Shown here in pieces: positions 35,579 to 45,457 of a DNA stretch of 64,000 bases; position 1 is the stretch's first letter, and every line of letters begins with the position of its first letter. The position numbers and the translations under genes are program-made. A model generated the notes under the pieces. That model had not been told where the DNA came from and did no database searches. It saw only the letters and a program-made list of their open reading frames with translations. Origin of the DNA: Barnesiella propionica (GTDB taxonomy: Bacteria > Bacteroidota > Bacteroidia > Bacteroidales > Barnesiellaceae); the NCBI RefSeq assembly GCF_025567045.1, contig NZ_JAOQJK010000010.1, forward strand, positions 102,694 through 166,693. The letters run 5' to 3'.

Positions 35579-36343
35579 TTATACAATAACAATCTGTACG
35601 CCCGATTCTTCCAGCACACGCACTGTCGCTTCAGGAACATTGGAATCGGTAATAATAACGTCCACTTCATCCAGATTACAGATTTTCCCAAAACCACGGC
35701 GACCGAATTTGGACGAATCAGCGACAACAATAAGTCGGAGAGAAGATTCTATCATTTTACGGTTAAGTCGCGCTTCATCTATATTAGAAGTGGTAAGACC
35801 ATAATCCAGGTCTATGCCGTCTACCCCCATGATAAATTTCGAACAGGCTATTTCATCAAAAGCCTTAATAGCGGTATCTCCGACTACTGAAAAAGAACTT
35901 TTACGCAAAGTTCCTCCCAACTGTATAACCGTCGTATCTTCCAAAGAATTAAGCAAGGTAGAAACCTGCAAGGAAGAAGTTACGACCGTCAGGTTGCCGC
36001 CTTGCTTGATTTGCTCCGCCACGGCATATACGGTACTTCCCGAACCCAGAATAATAGAATCGTTCTGCTCGATTTGCTCCAGAGCAGCCAAAGCGATACG
36101 CCGTTTCTCATCACTATTCCTTTTTTCCTTTATCAGGATATTCATATCGGGAGCATGAGGATTAACCGGACTGGCACTTCCATGAGTACGGAAAAGCAAC
36201 TTTTTATCTTCCAGATACTTTAGATCCTTTCTTACGGTAACCGTAGTTACATCTAATTCCTGAGCTATTTCATAAACTTTTACAAAACCTTGTTTTGCCA
36301 GTTTTTCAAGTATATATTTATGTCTTTCCGCAATACTCAACAT
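35579..36343 (-). CDS. DeoR/GlpR-family transcriptional regulator
   Basis: The 254-aa product has a DeoR helix-turn-helix at residues ~5-55 (ERHKYILEKLAKQGFVKVYEIAQELDVTTVTVRKDLKYLEDKKLL) and a sugar-phosphate sensing domain with ILGSGSTVYAVAEQI and FIMGVDGIDLDYGLTTSN. Members of this family respond to phosphorylated sugars and glycerol-3-phosphate, which suits the antiporter and phosphatase next to it. It ends in its own terminator. It is divergent from the XRE-cupin gene, separated by 287 bp, so it could control either direction. Confidence 0.9.
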   Translation of the reverse strand: MLSIAERHKYILEKLAKQGFVKVYEIAQELDVTTVTVRKDLKYLEDKKLLFRTHGSASPVNPHAPDMNILIKEKRNSDEKRRIALAALEQIEQNDSIILGSGSTVYAVAEQIKQGGNLTVVTSSLQVSTLLNSLEDTTVIQLGGTLRKSSFSVVGDTAIKAFDEIACSKFIMGVDGIDLDYGLTTSNIDEARLNRKMIESSLRLIVVADSSKFGRRGFGKICNLDEVDVIITDSNVPEATVRVLEESGVQIVIV

Positions 36344-36570
36344 ACAATATGAAATTAAATTTCCACAAATGTAACAATTATTTTTTCAAACGGAATAGAT
36401 TTTTCAATTATAAAGAGGGAATATGACACGAAACGCAACTTTGCAGAACATAAAAAAACAATATATTTTTTATATCCGGAAAATACGATCTCCATAAAAC
36501 AAAATCCCCCTCTGAAATAATAAGTCGTCAGTTTTTACAGACAATAATTATATTTTTAAAACACATTTGT

Positions 36571-36578
36571 TACCTTTG
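36571..36578 (+). promoter_or_regulatory. -7 element for the XRE-cupin gene
   Basis: TACCTTTG matches TAnnTTTG, 53 bp before the ATG at 36631. A -33 TTTG is not clear. Confidence 0.55.
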
Positions 36579-36630
36579 TAAACAGAATATAAAATTTTCA
36601 ATCCAAACATTTCTAAACAGGACCGCAGAA

Positions 36631-37185
36631 ATGAACGAACAAATCAAACAAATAGCAGACAGGCTCAAAGGATTGAGGGACGCACTGGAACTCCAGCCTG
36701 AAGAAATGGCCCAAGTTTGCAACATCGACACGAATACGTATCTGGGATATGAATCGGGAGTAAAAGATATACCTGTAAGCGTGCTGCACCAGATCGCCCA
36801 GCATTACAGCATCGAATTGCCTACCCTCATGTTCGGCAACGAACCTCGCATGAGTTCTTATTTCCTGACCCGAAAAGGTAAAGGTGCTGCCGTAGAAAGA
36901 ACGAAAGCTTATAAATACCAGTCTCTTGCCGCAGGATTTATCAACCGAAAAGCCGACCCTTTCATGGTAACGGTAGAGCCGAACAGGAATGAAGTTCCCT
37001 TTACCCTGAATACTCATCCCGGACAAGAATTCAATCTGATTATCGAAGGAAAATGTCTGCTCCGGATAGGAGGAAAAGAACTTATTCTGGAAGAAGGAGA
37101 CAGTATCATGTTCGACTCTATGCGCGAGCATGGAATGAAAGCCCTTGGAAATAAACCCGTCAAATTTCTGGCTGTTATATTATAA
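36631..37185 (+). CDS. XRE-cupin transcriptional regulator
   Basis: The 184-aa product joins an N-terminal XRE helix-turn-helix (residues ~10-65, LKGLRDALELQPEEMAQVCNIDTNTYLGYESG) to a C-terminal cupin (residues ~115-184, THPGQEFNLIIEGKCLLRIGGKELILEEGDSIMFDS). This pairing usually senses a small ligand through the cupin. It lies 53 bp upstream of an acyl-CoA ligase gene, and an XRE-cupin plus AMP-ligase pair recurs in Bacteroidales as I recall. The ligand may be an acyl-CoA or fatty acid; this is an inference. Confidence 0.85.
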   Translation: MNEQIKQIADRLKGLRDALELQPEEMAQVCNIDTNTYLGYESGVKDIPVSVLHQIAQHYSIELPTLMFGNEPRMSSYFLTRKGKGAAVERTKAYKYQSLAAGFINRKADPFMVTVEPNRNEVPFTLNTHPGQEFNLIIEGKCLLRIGGKELILEEGDSIMFDSMREHGMKALGNKPVKFLAVIL

Positions 37186-37237
37186 ACATCATTTCAAGAT
37201 TACAGTAAAAAGGCTTATGCCTGCATAAAATAGGATT

Positions 37238-38893
37238 ATGGTAGAAAGATTTTTAGACAAAACCTCCTTTTCTTCACAGGAGGATTTTATGCAAAACTTC
37301 AAAGTAAAGGTTCCCGAAAATTTTAACTTCGGCTACGACATAGTCGATGAATGGGCTCGTATCGAACCGGATAAAAAAGCCTTACTATGGACAAATGACA
37401 AAGGAGAAAAAATAGATTTTACTTTCGCCGATATAAAAAGAGAAAGCGACAAGACGGCAGCCTATTTCCAATCACTCGGTATCGGGCACGGAGATATGGT
37501 CATGCTCATTCTCAAACGCCGGTATGAATTTTGGTTTTCTATTATAGCCCTTCATAAATTAGGAGCCGTGTGCATACCCGCCACACACCTGCTTACCGAA
37601 AAGGATATTATTTACCGTTGTAATGCAGCCGATATAAAAATGATCGTAGCCGTAGGCGAAGACATCGTTACAGGGCACATAAACCGGGCAATCCCTGCAT
37701 CTCCGTCACTAAAGCATATCGTTTCTATCGGTCCGGACACTCCTGATGGCTGGAAAAATTTTCACGAAGGATTGGACAAAGCACCCGCATTCTCCCGGCC
37801 GGAACATGTGAACAACAATGATGACACATCGCTTTTATATTTCACTTCCGGTACTACCGGAGAACCTAAAATGGTTGCTCATGATTTCACCTACCCCCTC
37901 GGACATATCATTACCGGTTCATTCTGGCACAACCTGCATAAAGACAGTCTCCACCTGACACTGGCCGATACGGGTTGGGGAAAAGCCGTATGGGGAAAAC
38001 TCTACGGACAATGGATAGCCGGTGCCAATGTTTTCGTATATGATTTCGACAAATTTACACCGTCGGACGTCCTTGGCATGTTCGAAGAATATCGTATTAC
38101 ATCGTTCTGCGCTCCTCCTACCGTATTCCGTTTCCTCATCCGGGAAGACCTAAGTAAATATGATATCTCTTCCCTTAAATACTGTACGATCGCAGGCGAA
38201 GCTCTCAATCCTAAAGTATATGAAGAATGGCTGAGACTGACAGGTATTAAACTGATGGAAGGATTCGGCCAGACGGAAACGACCTTAACAATCGCCACTT
38301 ATCCGTGGATAAATCCTAAACCGGGTTCTATGGGCATACGCAATCCTCAGTACGATATCGATTTACTGACCAGCGACGGACGCTGGGCCGAAGACGGAGA
38401 ACAAGGTCAGATAGTCATCCGCACCGAAAAAGGAAAGCCTCTGGGATTATTCAAAGAATATTACAGGGCCCCCGAGCTCACCCGGGAAGCTTATCACGAT
38501 AATATCTATTATACAGGAGATGTGGCCTGGAGAGACGAAGACGGCTATTTCTGGTTTGTCGGACGTGCCGACGATGTGATCAAATCGTCCGGATACCGCA
38601 TCGGGCCGTTCGAAGTGGAAAGCGCATTAATGACTCATCCGGCCGTAGTTGAATGTGCCATAACAGGTGTACCCGATGAAATACGGGGACAAGTGGTAAA
38701 AGCCACGATCGTTCTGGCGGCCGACTATAAAGATAAGGCGGGGGAAGAGCTCATCAAAGAGATACAGAACCATGTCAAGAAAGTCACTGCTCCTTATAAA
38801 TACCCGCGTATTATCGAATTCGTGAACGAATTGCCCAAAACAATAAGCGGAAAAATCCGCCGGGTGGAAATCCGGAATAAAAACAATCAGTAA
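37238..38893 (+). CDS. AMP-forming acyl-CoA synthetase (acetyl/medium-chain type)
   Basis: The 551-aa product has the adenylate-forming motifs: P-loop-like [74 protein letters not shown], and the catalytic-lysine end [12 protein letters not shown]. It activates a carboxylic acid to acyl-CoA through an acyl-AMP; the sequence does not fix the chain length, but it resembles medium-chain/ACSM-type ligases. It follows the XRE-cupin regulator and precedes a DUF695 gene (10 bp), so the three probably form an operon. Confidence 0.88.
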   Translation: MVERFLDKTSFSSQEDFMQNFKVKVPENFNFGYDIVDEWARIEPDKKALLWTNDKGEKIDFTFADIKRESDKTAAYFQSLGIGHGDMVMLILKRRYEFWFSIIALHKLGAVCIPATHLLTEKDIIYRCNAADIKMIVAVGEDIVTGHINRAIPASPSLKHIVSIGPDTPDGWKNFHEGLDKAPAFSRPEHVNNNDDTSLLYFTSGTTGEPKMVAHDFTYPLGHIITGSFWHNLHKDSLHLTLADTGWGKAVWGKLYGQWIAGANVFVYDFDKFTPSDVLGMFEEYRITSFCAPPTVFRFLIREDLSKYDISSLKYCTIAGEALNPKVYEEWLRLTGIKLMEGFGQTETTLTIATYPWINPKPGSMGIRNPQYDIDLLTSDGRWAEDGEQGQIVIRTEKGKPLGLFKEYYRAPELTREAYHDNIYYTGDVAWRDEDGYFWFVGRADDVIKSSGYRIGPFEVESALMTHPAVVECAITGVPDEIRGQVVKATIVLAADYKDKAGEELIKEIQNHVKKVTAPYKYPRIIEFVNELPKTISGKIRRVEIRNKNNQ

Positions 38894-38903
38894 GAAGCGA
38901 ATC

Positions 38904-39338
38904 ATGCAAATAAGCAACGAATGGTTTATCGGCGAATCCGAATCGGACGGGGGAAAGATCATTACCCGGGGAAGGACTCATCTGGACAACATAAGAAACT
39001 CCGGACAATTTCCGGTACGGGCCGAAATACAATGGAAATATACGGGGAACAAAAACGGAATGCCTACCGATCATGAAGCGGAAATTATAGACCACATCAT
39101 GAATCTGCTGAAAGAAGAACTTGAGAAAAAGCCTGTAGCCGTTATGACAGCCATGCACACCGGCGCCGGACAGGTTCTGTATGTTTTTTATGTTTCGAAC
39201 ATCGACAACATGTCCGAAATAATTAACACGACATTAAGCAGATTTCCCGCTCTTCCCATCACCATAGGGGTAGAACAAGATCCCGAATGGTCCGAATATT
39301 CCGGGATGATAGCCAAATTCGTTATTTCAAATCTGTAA
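38904..39338 (+). CDS. DUF695-family protein
   Basis: The 144-aa product has EWFIGESESDGGKIITRGRTHLDN, VRAEIQWKYTGNKNGMPTDHEAE, PVAVMTAMHTGAGQVLYVFYVS and LPITIGVEQDPEWSEYSGM, matching my recollection of DUF695 proteins. No signal peptide or membrane segment is seen, so it should be cytoplasmic. It lies 10 bp after the acyl-CoA ligase and overlaps nothing. The function is unknown; some DUF695 proteins are fused to or next to metabolic regulators. Confidence 0.7.
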   Translation: MQISNEWFIGESESDGGKIITRGRTHLDNIRNSGQFPVRAEIQWKYTGNKNGMPTDHEAEIIDHIMNLLKEELEKKPVAVMTAMHTGAGQVLYVFYVSNIDNMSEIINTTLSRFPALPITIGVEQDPEWSEYSGMIAKFVISNL

Positions 39339-39343
39339 TATCC

Positions 39344-40426
39344 ATGTATAAATACAAACGCATAGCCATAAAAATCGGAAGTAACGTACTTACCCGTAAG
39401 GACGGAACTCTGGATTTTACCCGGATGTCATCCTTGACGGATCAGATAGCCGAATTGCACAAATCAGGGTTGGAAGTAATCATCATTTCTTCGGGAGCCG
39501 TTGCATCAGGACGAAGCGAACTCAAAAAACACCAGAAACTGGATTCGGTATCGGCCCGGCAACTTTTCTCCGCAGTGGGGCAAGCCAAACTCATCAACCG
39601 GTACTACGAGCTGTTCCGCGATCATGGCATCGCCTGCGGACAGGTTCTTACCATGAAAGAAAACTTTGCCACGCGCCGGCACTACCTGAACCAGAAACAC
39701 TGCATGGATGTGATGCTGGAAAATAAAGTCATCCCTATCGTTAACGAAAATGATACGATATCGGTTACCGAGCTTATGTTTACCGATAATGACGAACTAT
39801 CCGGACTTATTGCTACTATGATGAATGCAGAAGCATTGATCATCTTAAGCAACATCGACGGCATATATAACGGAAATCCGGCAGATCCTGGATCACAGGT
39901 CATTACGGAAATAAACCATTCTAAGCCAGACATATCGAAATATATCCAAACAGGGAAATCTTCCTTTGGAAGAGGTGGAATGTTGACCAAATATAATATA
40001 GCCCGTAAAGTAGCGGATGAAGGAATAGAGGTCATCATTGCGAACGGCAAAAGGGACAATATCCTGCCGGACTTGGCAGCAACAGGCAGCCGGGTAGTTT
40101 GCACCCGCTTTTCACCTTCGGGGAAACCGACATCCAGCGTAAAAAAATGGATCGCACACTCCGAAGGTTTTGCAAAAGGAGAAATACATATCAATGAAGG
40201 AGCATGCATAGCCATGACTTCTACTAAAGCTACGAGCCTCCTGCCAATAGGTGTTACACGTATCGAAGGCGAATTTGAAAAAGATGATATCGTAAAAATC
40301 TTCAATCACAATGGAGATGCCATAGGAGTAGGACGTATCGGTTGCGACAGTGAAACCGCCCGGGCAAAGATAGGTAAACAGGGAAGCCGCCCCCTTATTC
40401 ATTACGATTATTTATACCTGGATTGA
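39344..40426 (+). CDS. proB: Glutamate 5-kinase
   Basis: The 360-aa product has the kinase core (KRIAIKIGSNVLTRKDGTLDF, VIIISSGAVASGRSE, ARQLFSAVGQAKLIN, VNENDTIS, LSNIDGIYNGNP, FGRGGMLTK) and a C-terminal PUA domain from about residue 265. It catalyses the first step of proline synthesis, glutamate to glutamyl-5-phosphate. The start at 39344 gives MYKYKRIAIKIGS; an upstream in-frame Met at 39287 lies inside the DUF695 gene. A terminator follows at 40444. proA is next, from its own promoter. Confidence 0.93.
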   Translation: MYKYKRIAIKIGSNVLTRKDGTLDFTRMSSLTDQIAELHKSGLEVIIISSGAVASGRSELKKHQKLDSVSARQLFSAVGQAKLINRYYELFRDHGIACGQVLTMKENFATRRHYLNQKHCMDVMLENKVIPIVNENDTISVTELMFTDNDELSGLIATMMNAEALIILSNIDGIYNGNPADPGSQVITEINHSKPDISKYIQTGKSSFGRGGMLTKYNIARKVADEGIEVIIANGKRDNILPDLAATGSRVVCTRFSPSGKPTSSVKKWIAHSEGFAKGEIHINEGACIAMTSTKATSLLPIGVTRIEGEFEKDDIVKIFNHNGDAIGVGRIGCDSETARAKIGKQGSRPLIHYDYLYLD

Positions 40427-40443
40427 ACCGTATATAAATATAT

Positions 40444-40481
40444 ATAACAAAAGGCTTTTGGGTACAGTAACCTTTTGTTAT
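40444..40481 (+). terminator. Intrinsic terminator after proB
   Basis: ATAACAAAAGG pairs with CCTTTTGTTAT around a 16-base loop, 17 bp after the proB stop. Confidence 0.75.
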
Positions 40482-40588
40482 CTTACACTTTTACGGGTAT
40501 CCGGCAAAAAAGATAATAAATATTATTCTTTATTACCTTGATACTTAAAATTTAAACCGTTTTTCATCGGGTTCCTATCCTTTTTTTC

Positions 40589-40596
40589 TATTTTTG
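40589..40596 (+). promoter_or_regulatory. -7 element for proA
   Basis: TATTTTTG matches TAnnTTTG and lies 18 bp before the proA ATG, which explains why proB and proA are separate transcripts despite adjacency. Confidence 0.65.
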
Positions 40597-40614
40597 CATT
40601 AAGAAAACGATTAT

Positions 40615-41865
40615 ATGTCATCTTTGAACCAAACATTTAAAGCAGTAAAAGCTGCATCGAGAGAACTCAACCTGACAGATGAAAACACGATTAACCGTAT
40701 TTTGCTGTCGGTAGCGGATGAAGCGGAAAAATGCGCAGAATATATTCTGCGGGAAAATGCACGCGACCTGGCTTTAATGGATAAGAATAATCCTAAATAC
40801 GACAGATTAATGCTTACTCCAGAACGTATATCCGGTATATCAGAAGATATGCGTAAGGTAGCGGCCTTGCCTTCTCCGTTAGGGCATATATTATCAGAGA
40901 CTACGCGACCCAACGGTATGAAAATCTCCAAAATATCGGTTCCGTTCGGCGTGATAGGTATTATCTATGAAGCCCGTCCGAACGTAAGTTTCGATGTCTT
41001 TTCTCTTTGTTTGAAATCCGGAAACGCCTGTATCCTCAAAGGGGGTTCGGACGCGCAATACTCCAATTCTGCCATTATCAACATTATCAACAAAGTGTTG
41101 ATAACTTTCGGAATAAACTCTGACACAGTAGTTTTACTACCGCCTGACCGGGAAGCTACCGCCGAGTTATTAACTGCTGTTGATTATGTAGACCTGATCA
41201 TTCCGAGAGGAAGCAAGGGATTGATCCAATACGTACGTGAAAACTCCAAAGTTCCGGTTATAGAAACCGGAGCCGGTATTTGTCATACTTATTTTGAGTC
41301 GTCGGGAGATACGCAAAAGGGAGCAGATATTATTTTCAACGCGAAAACCAGACGTGTCAGTGTTTGTAACGCACTGGACTGTGTCGTAGTAGACCGCTCC
41401 CGGTTAAAAGACCTGCCTCTTCTCTGTCAAAAGCTGGAGGAAAAAGATGTTATCATATATGCCGACAATGAAGCGTTCTCTGCACTCAACGGACATTATC
41501 CCGAAAAACTGTTGAAGCCGGCCGAAGAAAATAGTTTCGGAACCGAATTCCTCGATTATAAAATGGCAATAAAAACAGTAGCAGATATAAACGAGGGCAT
41601 CAGACATATATCCAAATACACATCCGGACACAGCGAATGTATCATTACCGAAAATGAAAAATATAGCCGCCGTTTCAGCAAAGAGATCGATGCAGCTTGC
41701 GTATATACTAACGTCTCTACCGCATTTACCGACGGAGCACAATTCGGATTCGGAGCCGAAATAGGGATAAGTACCCAAAAATTACATGCGCGCGGACCTA
41801 TGGCATTACCCGAACTTACCAGCTATAAATACATTATTACCGGAAACGGGCAAACCAGAAATTAA
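40615..41865 (+). CDS. proA: Glutamate-5-semialdehyde dehydrogenase
   Basis: The 416-aa product has the ProA motifs: [52 protein letters not shown], the catalytic Cys in [14 protein letters not shown] (alternatively [14 protein letters not shown]), and a C-terminal [30 protein letters not shown]. It reduces glutamyl-5-phosphate with NADPH in proline synthesis. It has its own promoter, and argF' follows 17 bp later. Confidence 0.95.
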   Translation: MSSLNQTFKAVKAASRELNLTDENTINRILLSVADEAEKCAEYILRENARDLALMDKNNPKYDRLMLTPERISGISEDMRKVAALPSPLGHILSETTRPNGMKISKISVPFGVIGIIYEARPNVSFDVFSLCLKSGNACILKGGSDAQYSNSAIINIINKVLITFGINSDTVVLLPPDREATAELLTAVDYVDLIIPRGSKGLIQYVRENSKVPVIETGAGICHTYFESSGDTQKGADIIFNAKTRRVSVCNALDCVVVDRSRLKDLPLLCQKLEEKDVIIYADNEAFSALNGHYPEKLLKPAEENSFGTEFLDYKMAIKTVADINEGIRHISKYTSGHSECIITENEKYSRRFSKEIDAACVYTNVSTAFTDGAQFGFGAEIGISTQKLHARGPMALPELTSYKYIITGNGQTRN

Positions 41866-41882
41866 ACTAAGACAAAGATAAA

Positions 41883-42836
41883 ATGAAACACTTCACGAAC
41901 GTACATGATTTAGGAGATTTGAAGATCGCACTCAAAGAGGCTTTTGAAGTGAAGAAAGACCGCTTTGCCTTCCGGCACCTGGGACATAACAGAACCCTGA
42001 TGATGATATTTTTTAATTCCAGTTTAAGAACACGGCTAAGTACCCAAAAAGCCGCGATGAACCTGGGAATGAACGTAATAGTACTGGACATAAATCAAGG
42101 TGCCTGGAAACTGGAAACGGAACGGGGTGTTATTATGGACGGAGACAAACCCGAGCACTTGCTGGAAGCCGTTCCCGTAATGGGCTGTTACTGCGACATT
42201 ATCGGGGTGCGCGCCTTCGCACAATTTGAAAACAAACAGGACGATTACGAAGAAAAAATATTAAACCAGTTCATACAATATTCGGGCAGACCCGTATTCA
42301 GCATGGAAGCGGCCACACGGCATCCGTTGCAAAGTTTCGCAGACCTCATCACCATCGAAGAATATAAAAAGACGGAACGTCCCAAAGTAGTGATGACATG
42401 GGCTCCTCACCCCCGGGCACTTCCCCAGGCTGTCCCCAACTCTTTCGCCGAATGGATGAACAAAACAGATTATGAATTTGTAATCACTCATCCAAAAGGC
42501 TATGAACTGGATCCGGCATTTACAGGAAAAGCCCGAATTGAATATGATCAAAGAAAAGCTTTTGAAGGGGCCGATTTTATTTACGCGAAAAACTGGAGTG
42601 CCTATGAGGAACCGAACTATGGCAAAGTGATCTCTACAGACCGTTCATGGACGGTTGACACAGAAAAGATGAAGCTTACCAACCAGGCCTATTTTCTTCA
42701 CTGTCTGCCGGTAAGGCGTAACATGATCGTAACGGATGACGTTATTGAAAGCTCTTGTTCTTTAGTTATTCCGGAGGCAGCAAACCGGGAAATTTCAGCT
42801 CAGGTCGTTTTGAAACGAATGCTCGAAAGTTTATAA
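41883..42836 (+). CDS. argF': N-succinylornithine carbamoyltransferase
   Basis: The 317-aa product has the carbamoyl-phosphate motif SSLRTRLSTQ, EAATRHPLQSFADL and HCLPVRRN of the transcarbamylase family. The segment VIMDGDKPEHLLE places Pro at residue 90. In Bacteroides fragilis the enzyme is specific for succinylornithine, and Pro90 is the residue I recall as setting succinyl- versus acetylornithine use; Glu marks the acetyl enzyme. On that basis this is the succinyl type used in Bacteroidales arginine synthesis. It follows proA by 17 bp. Confidence 0.85.
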   Translation: MKHFTNVHDLGDLKIALKEAFEVKKDRFAFRHLGHNRTLMMIFFNSSLRTRLSTQKAAMNLGMNVIVLDINQGAWKLETERGVIMDGDKPEHLLEAVPVMGCYCDIIGVRAFAQFENKQDDYEEKILNQFIQYSGRPVFSMEAATRHPLQSFADLITIEEYKKTERPKVVMTWAPHPRALPQAVPNSFAEWMNKTDYEFVITHPKGYELDPAFTGKARIEYDQRKAFEGADFIYAKNWSAYEEPNYGKVISTDRSWTVDTEKMKLTNQAYFLHCLPVRRNMIVTDDVIESSCSLVIPEAANREISAQVVLKRMLESL

Positions 42837-42855
42837 TTACTTATTCAGAACTATT

Positions 42856-44001
42856 ATGAAACGGTACTTTCTTTTATTATGTGCATGTTTTGCTTTCTGC
42901 GTTTACGCATCCGGCAGGCATCCGGCAAGTTATCGCTACTGGGACGGCGGAGCTCTGACCTGGAAAGATTTTCAGGATACTATACAATGGAAAGGAATCC
43001 CGTCAAAATTCAAGGCGGGCATACAAGTCGATATAGAAAAAACAAAACATAATAACCAGAAGACCATCCGCCCGATTGCCAAAGCTTTCGTAGACCGTGC
43101 ACAATCTTTTGTATCGGATGAAGCACAAAACGAAAATTCACTCAGATATTATCAGGCACAATTTGATCTGCTGGAACTTTACCGTCGCCGGTTACAGGCT
43201 GAATTGAACACCGGATTATCCGAATTCGAAGCCGACAACCAATATAAATATTATATGGAGCTTTTCCATGAACAAGAGAAAAAAATGGCGGAAGAAACGC
43301 TCCACGGAGCCAATGAGCAGAAACTACAGGAATGGGAATTCTATGTAGGAAAAGAACTGGCTGAAACTCCGATTCCCGATATACCCACATTTATACCGCG
43401 TTCCTTCGGGTACGGACTGAATATAGGAGGAGGGATTTCCATTCCCGCAGGAAATATCTCGGACTTTTTTACTCCCGCCTGGCAATTTAATATCGGACTG
43501 GATTTAGCATACAAACGCCTACACCTGTTCGGTGACATAGGTGTAGGGACATCAGGCATAAAACAAGATATCCATGTTCAGTACAAAGACGTATCGGATA
43601 ACTGGCGGAAGGGATTACATACGACATACTCGACCATGGGTGTTACTGTAGGATATGATATTATTTCTACCCGTTACTTCGCTCTTACTCCGTTCGCCGG
43701 GGGTGCCCGAACCTGTTATTCCCGCGTACTGGAAACAGAAAACCGTAAATCGACCAATATTACTAAATCGGATTTTAACTGGACAATAGGACTTAACTTC
43801 GACTATCGCTTTTCTTCTATCGTCTCTATGGTACCCTCTTTTTTCCTGGGACACAGGGAAATGTTCACGTCCAGTTTACGTACACGTATATATCTTACCC
43901 GGGGTGAATATAATCTGCTAGCTCCTGTCGAAACACAGGGATATCAAATAGGCGTTTCCATCATGTACAGCGGATTCGGTAATATGATAAAAATAAGATA
44001 A
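42856..44001 (+). CDS. Outer membrane beta-barrel protein with DUF922-like N-terminus
   Basis: The 381-aa product has a signal peptide (ending YASG). Residues ~30-140 begin YWDGGALTWKDFQ, resembling the LTWxDF segment of DUF922 secreted proteins, and end in a charged helix (QAELNTGLSEFEADNQYKYYMELFHEQEKKMAE). From about residue 180 it reads as a barrel (YGLNIGGGISIPAG, WQFNIGLDLAYKRLHLFGDIGVG, YNLLAPVETQGYQIGVSIMYSG). The catalytic residues of the DUF922 domain are not clear. It follows argF' by 19 bp but is probably functionally unrelated; a bidirectional terminator lies downstream. Confidence 0.55.
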   Translation: MKRYFLLLCACFAFCVYASGRHPASYRYWDGGALTWKDFQDTIQWKGIPSKFKAGIQVDIEKTKHNNQKTIRPIAKAFVDRAQSFVSDEAQNENSLRYYQAQFDLLELYRRRLQAELNTGLSEFEADNQYKYYMELFHEQEKKMAEETLHGANEQKLQEWEFYVGKELAETPIPDIPTFIPRSFGYGLNIGGGISIPAGNISDFFTPAWQFNIGLDLAYKRLHLFGDIGVGTSGIKQDIHVQYKDVSDNWRKGLHTTYSTMGVTVGYDIISTRYFALTPFAGGARTCYSRVLETENRKSTNITKSDFNWTIGLNFDYRFSSIVSMVPSFFLGHREMFTSSLRTRIYLTRGEYNLLAPVETQGYQIGVSIMYSGFGNMIKIR

Positions 44002-44008
44002 AAAAGAA

Positions 44009-44039
44009 AGCCCCTGTTTTTGCTCAGCTAAACAGGGCT
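44009..44039. terminator. Bidirectional terminator
   Basis: AGCCCCTGTTT and AAACAGGGCT form a 10-bp stem with one bulge between the convergent barrel gene and the TolC-family gene. T runs flank it. Confidence 0.7.
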
Positions 44040-44061
44040 CTTCCTTTTCTATAAATAAAAA

Positions 44062-45408
44062 CTACTCACTTAAAGGCTTCCCATTATAAAAATCAAGGAT
44101 TTTCGTGCGGAATAAATATTCGTAACGAGCCTGAGCTTCATCCGATAAAGCTTTCTCATACCTCGTCTTTACATCGTTATATTCGAAAGAAGTGGACTTT
44201 CCAGCTCCGTATTTTATCTGCTCATATTCCATCGAGATACGGGCGGCCTTGACAGCCTGCCGACTTGAACTTAATTTTTTATGAGCGGCTACCGCCGTAT
44301 AGTACGCCTGTTCAATCTCTTTATATAAAGCCTGTTCTGCATCCTCAAGCATAAGACTTTGCTGTAAAACCTGCACTTTAGCCTGTTTCACCCTATTACG
44401 AGTAGCCAAACGATTAAAGATAGGAATATTCAACGATAGCCTCACATTCTCGCTGGAGTTATTTTTCAGTTGATTTCCGAATGCATCATTTACACTCTCA
44501 CTGCTGTAAGAATGATAATACCCCGTACTATAAGAACCGCCTAAAGATAATGTCGGATAAAATCCGGACTGAGCGACTTTTACTTCATACTTGCTCGATT
44601 CCAAAGAAAAACGGGCAGCACGTATACCGGGACGGCGGTCTACCGTAAATGCATACAAAGAATCCGGACGCACCAGCGACGCCAGTTGCTCTACCTCCAT
44701 TCGCTCTATGTCCGGAGCCGAGACGTCAAATGTTTTCGAAGCCGGTAAATTTAATAGCTGTGCCAGGTCCAAAAGAGCCAGCGTAAGATCATTGGCGGCT
44801 TGAGTATAAGCCAACTCATCACTTGCCAATGTAGCTTTACTATCATAAACAGCCGATTCAGGATTTTTTCCGGCAGCGACCAACGCCTCGGTCTTAACAA
44901 CCTGCTCTTTACTTAGTTCCACTTGTTTCCGGGCGATTTCCAACAATTCCCGATTAAAAAGGACTTGAAAAAAATAAGATGTCACACGCAAAGAAATATC
45001 CTCTTTTGCTTTATTCAGGTTCTCAACCGAAGCCAACAGATCCATTTTCCCGGCTTTCACCTCATTGTAGATACGCATTCCTGTAAAAATCGGGATACTG
45101 GAACTCACCGATAAAGAAGTATTCGCCTGAGACTGATCTATATAATTTCCTTCTCGACCGGGTCCACGCCCAAAATAAAAACCTTGTCCGGCGTCGGCAT
45201 TCAAATCCGGTAAACGGCTCATTCTACTTGTATTCAATGAAATCTCCGTATTTTCTTTCGCCAACTGTTTTTGACGAACTTCAATATTATGAGTAATCGC
45301 ATAATCGATGCATTGGCCCAGAGTCCACCCCTCTTCCTGAGAATACGAATTAAATACACAACAAGATAAAACAATACAAAGGACAAATAACTTATATAAT
45401 AATTTCAT
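44062..45408 (-). CDS. TolC-family outer membrane efflux protein
   Basis: The 448-aa product has a signal peptide and the paired-repeat TolC fold: WTLGQCIDYAITHNIEVRQKQLA near the start, VRQKQ then LARKQVELSKEQVVKTEALVAAGKNPESAVYDSKATLA, and the second half ending FEYNDVKTRYEKALSDEAQARYEYLFRTKILDFY. It is the outer channel of the MacAB-type exporter encoded just upstream. A Met three codons earlier is an alternative start; MKLLYKLFVLCIVLS looks like the natural signal start. Confidence 0.88.
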   Translation of the reverse strand: MKLLYKLFVLCIVLSCCVFNSYSQEEGWTLGQCIDYAITHNIEVRQKQLAKENTEISLNTSRMSRLPDLNADAGQGFYFGRGPGREGNYIDQSQANTSLSVSSSIPIFTGMRIYNEVKAGKMDLLASVENLNKAKEDISLRVTSYFFQVLFNRELLEIARKQVELSKEQVVKTEALVAAGKNPESAVYDSKATLASDELAYTQAANDLTLALLDLAQLLNLPASKTFDVSAPDIERMEVEQLASLVRPDSLYAFTVDRRPGIRAARFSLESSKYEVKVAQSGFYPTLSLGGSYSTGYYHSYSSESVNDAFGNQLKNNSSENVRLSLNIPIFNRLATRNRVKQAKVQVLQQSLMLEDAEQALYKEIEQAYYTAVAAHKKLSSSRQAVKAARISMEYEQIKYGAGKSTSFEYNDVKTRYEKALSDEAQARYEYLFRTKILDFYNGKPLSE

Positions 45409-45457
45409 ATGTATCATATTATTAAATTAGATCATTCACATATATGGCATTACACAT

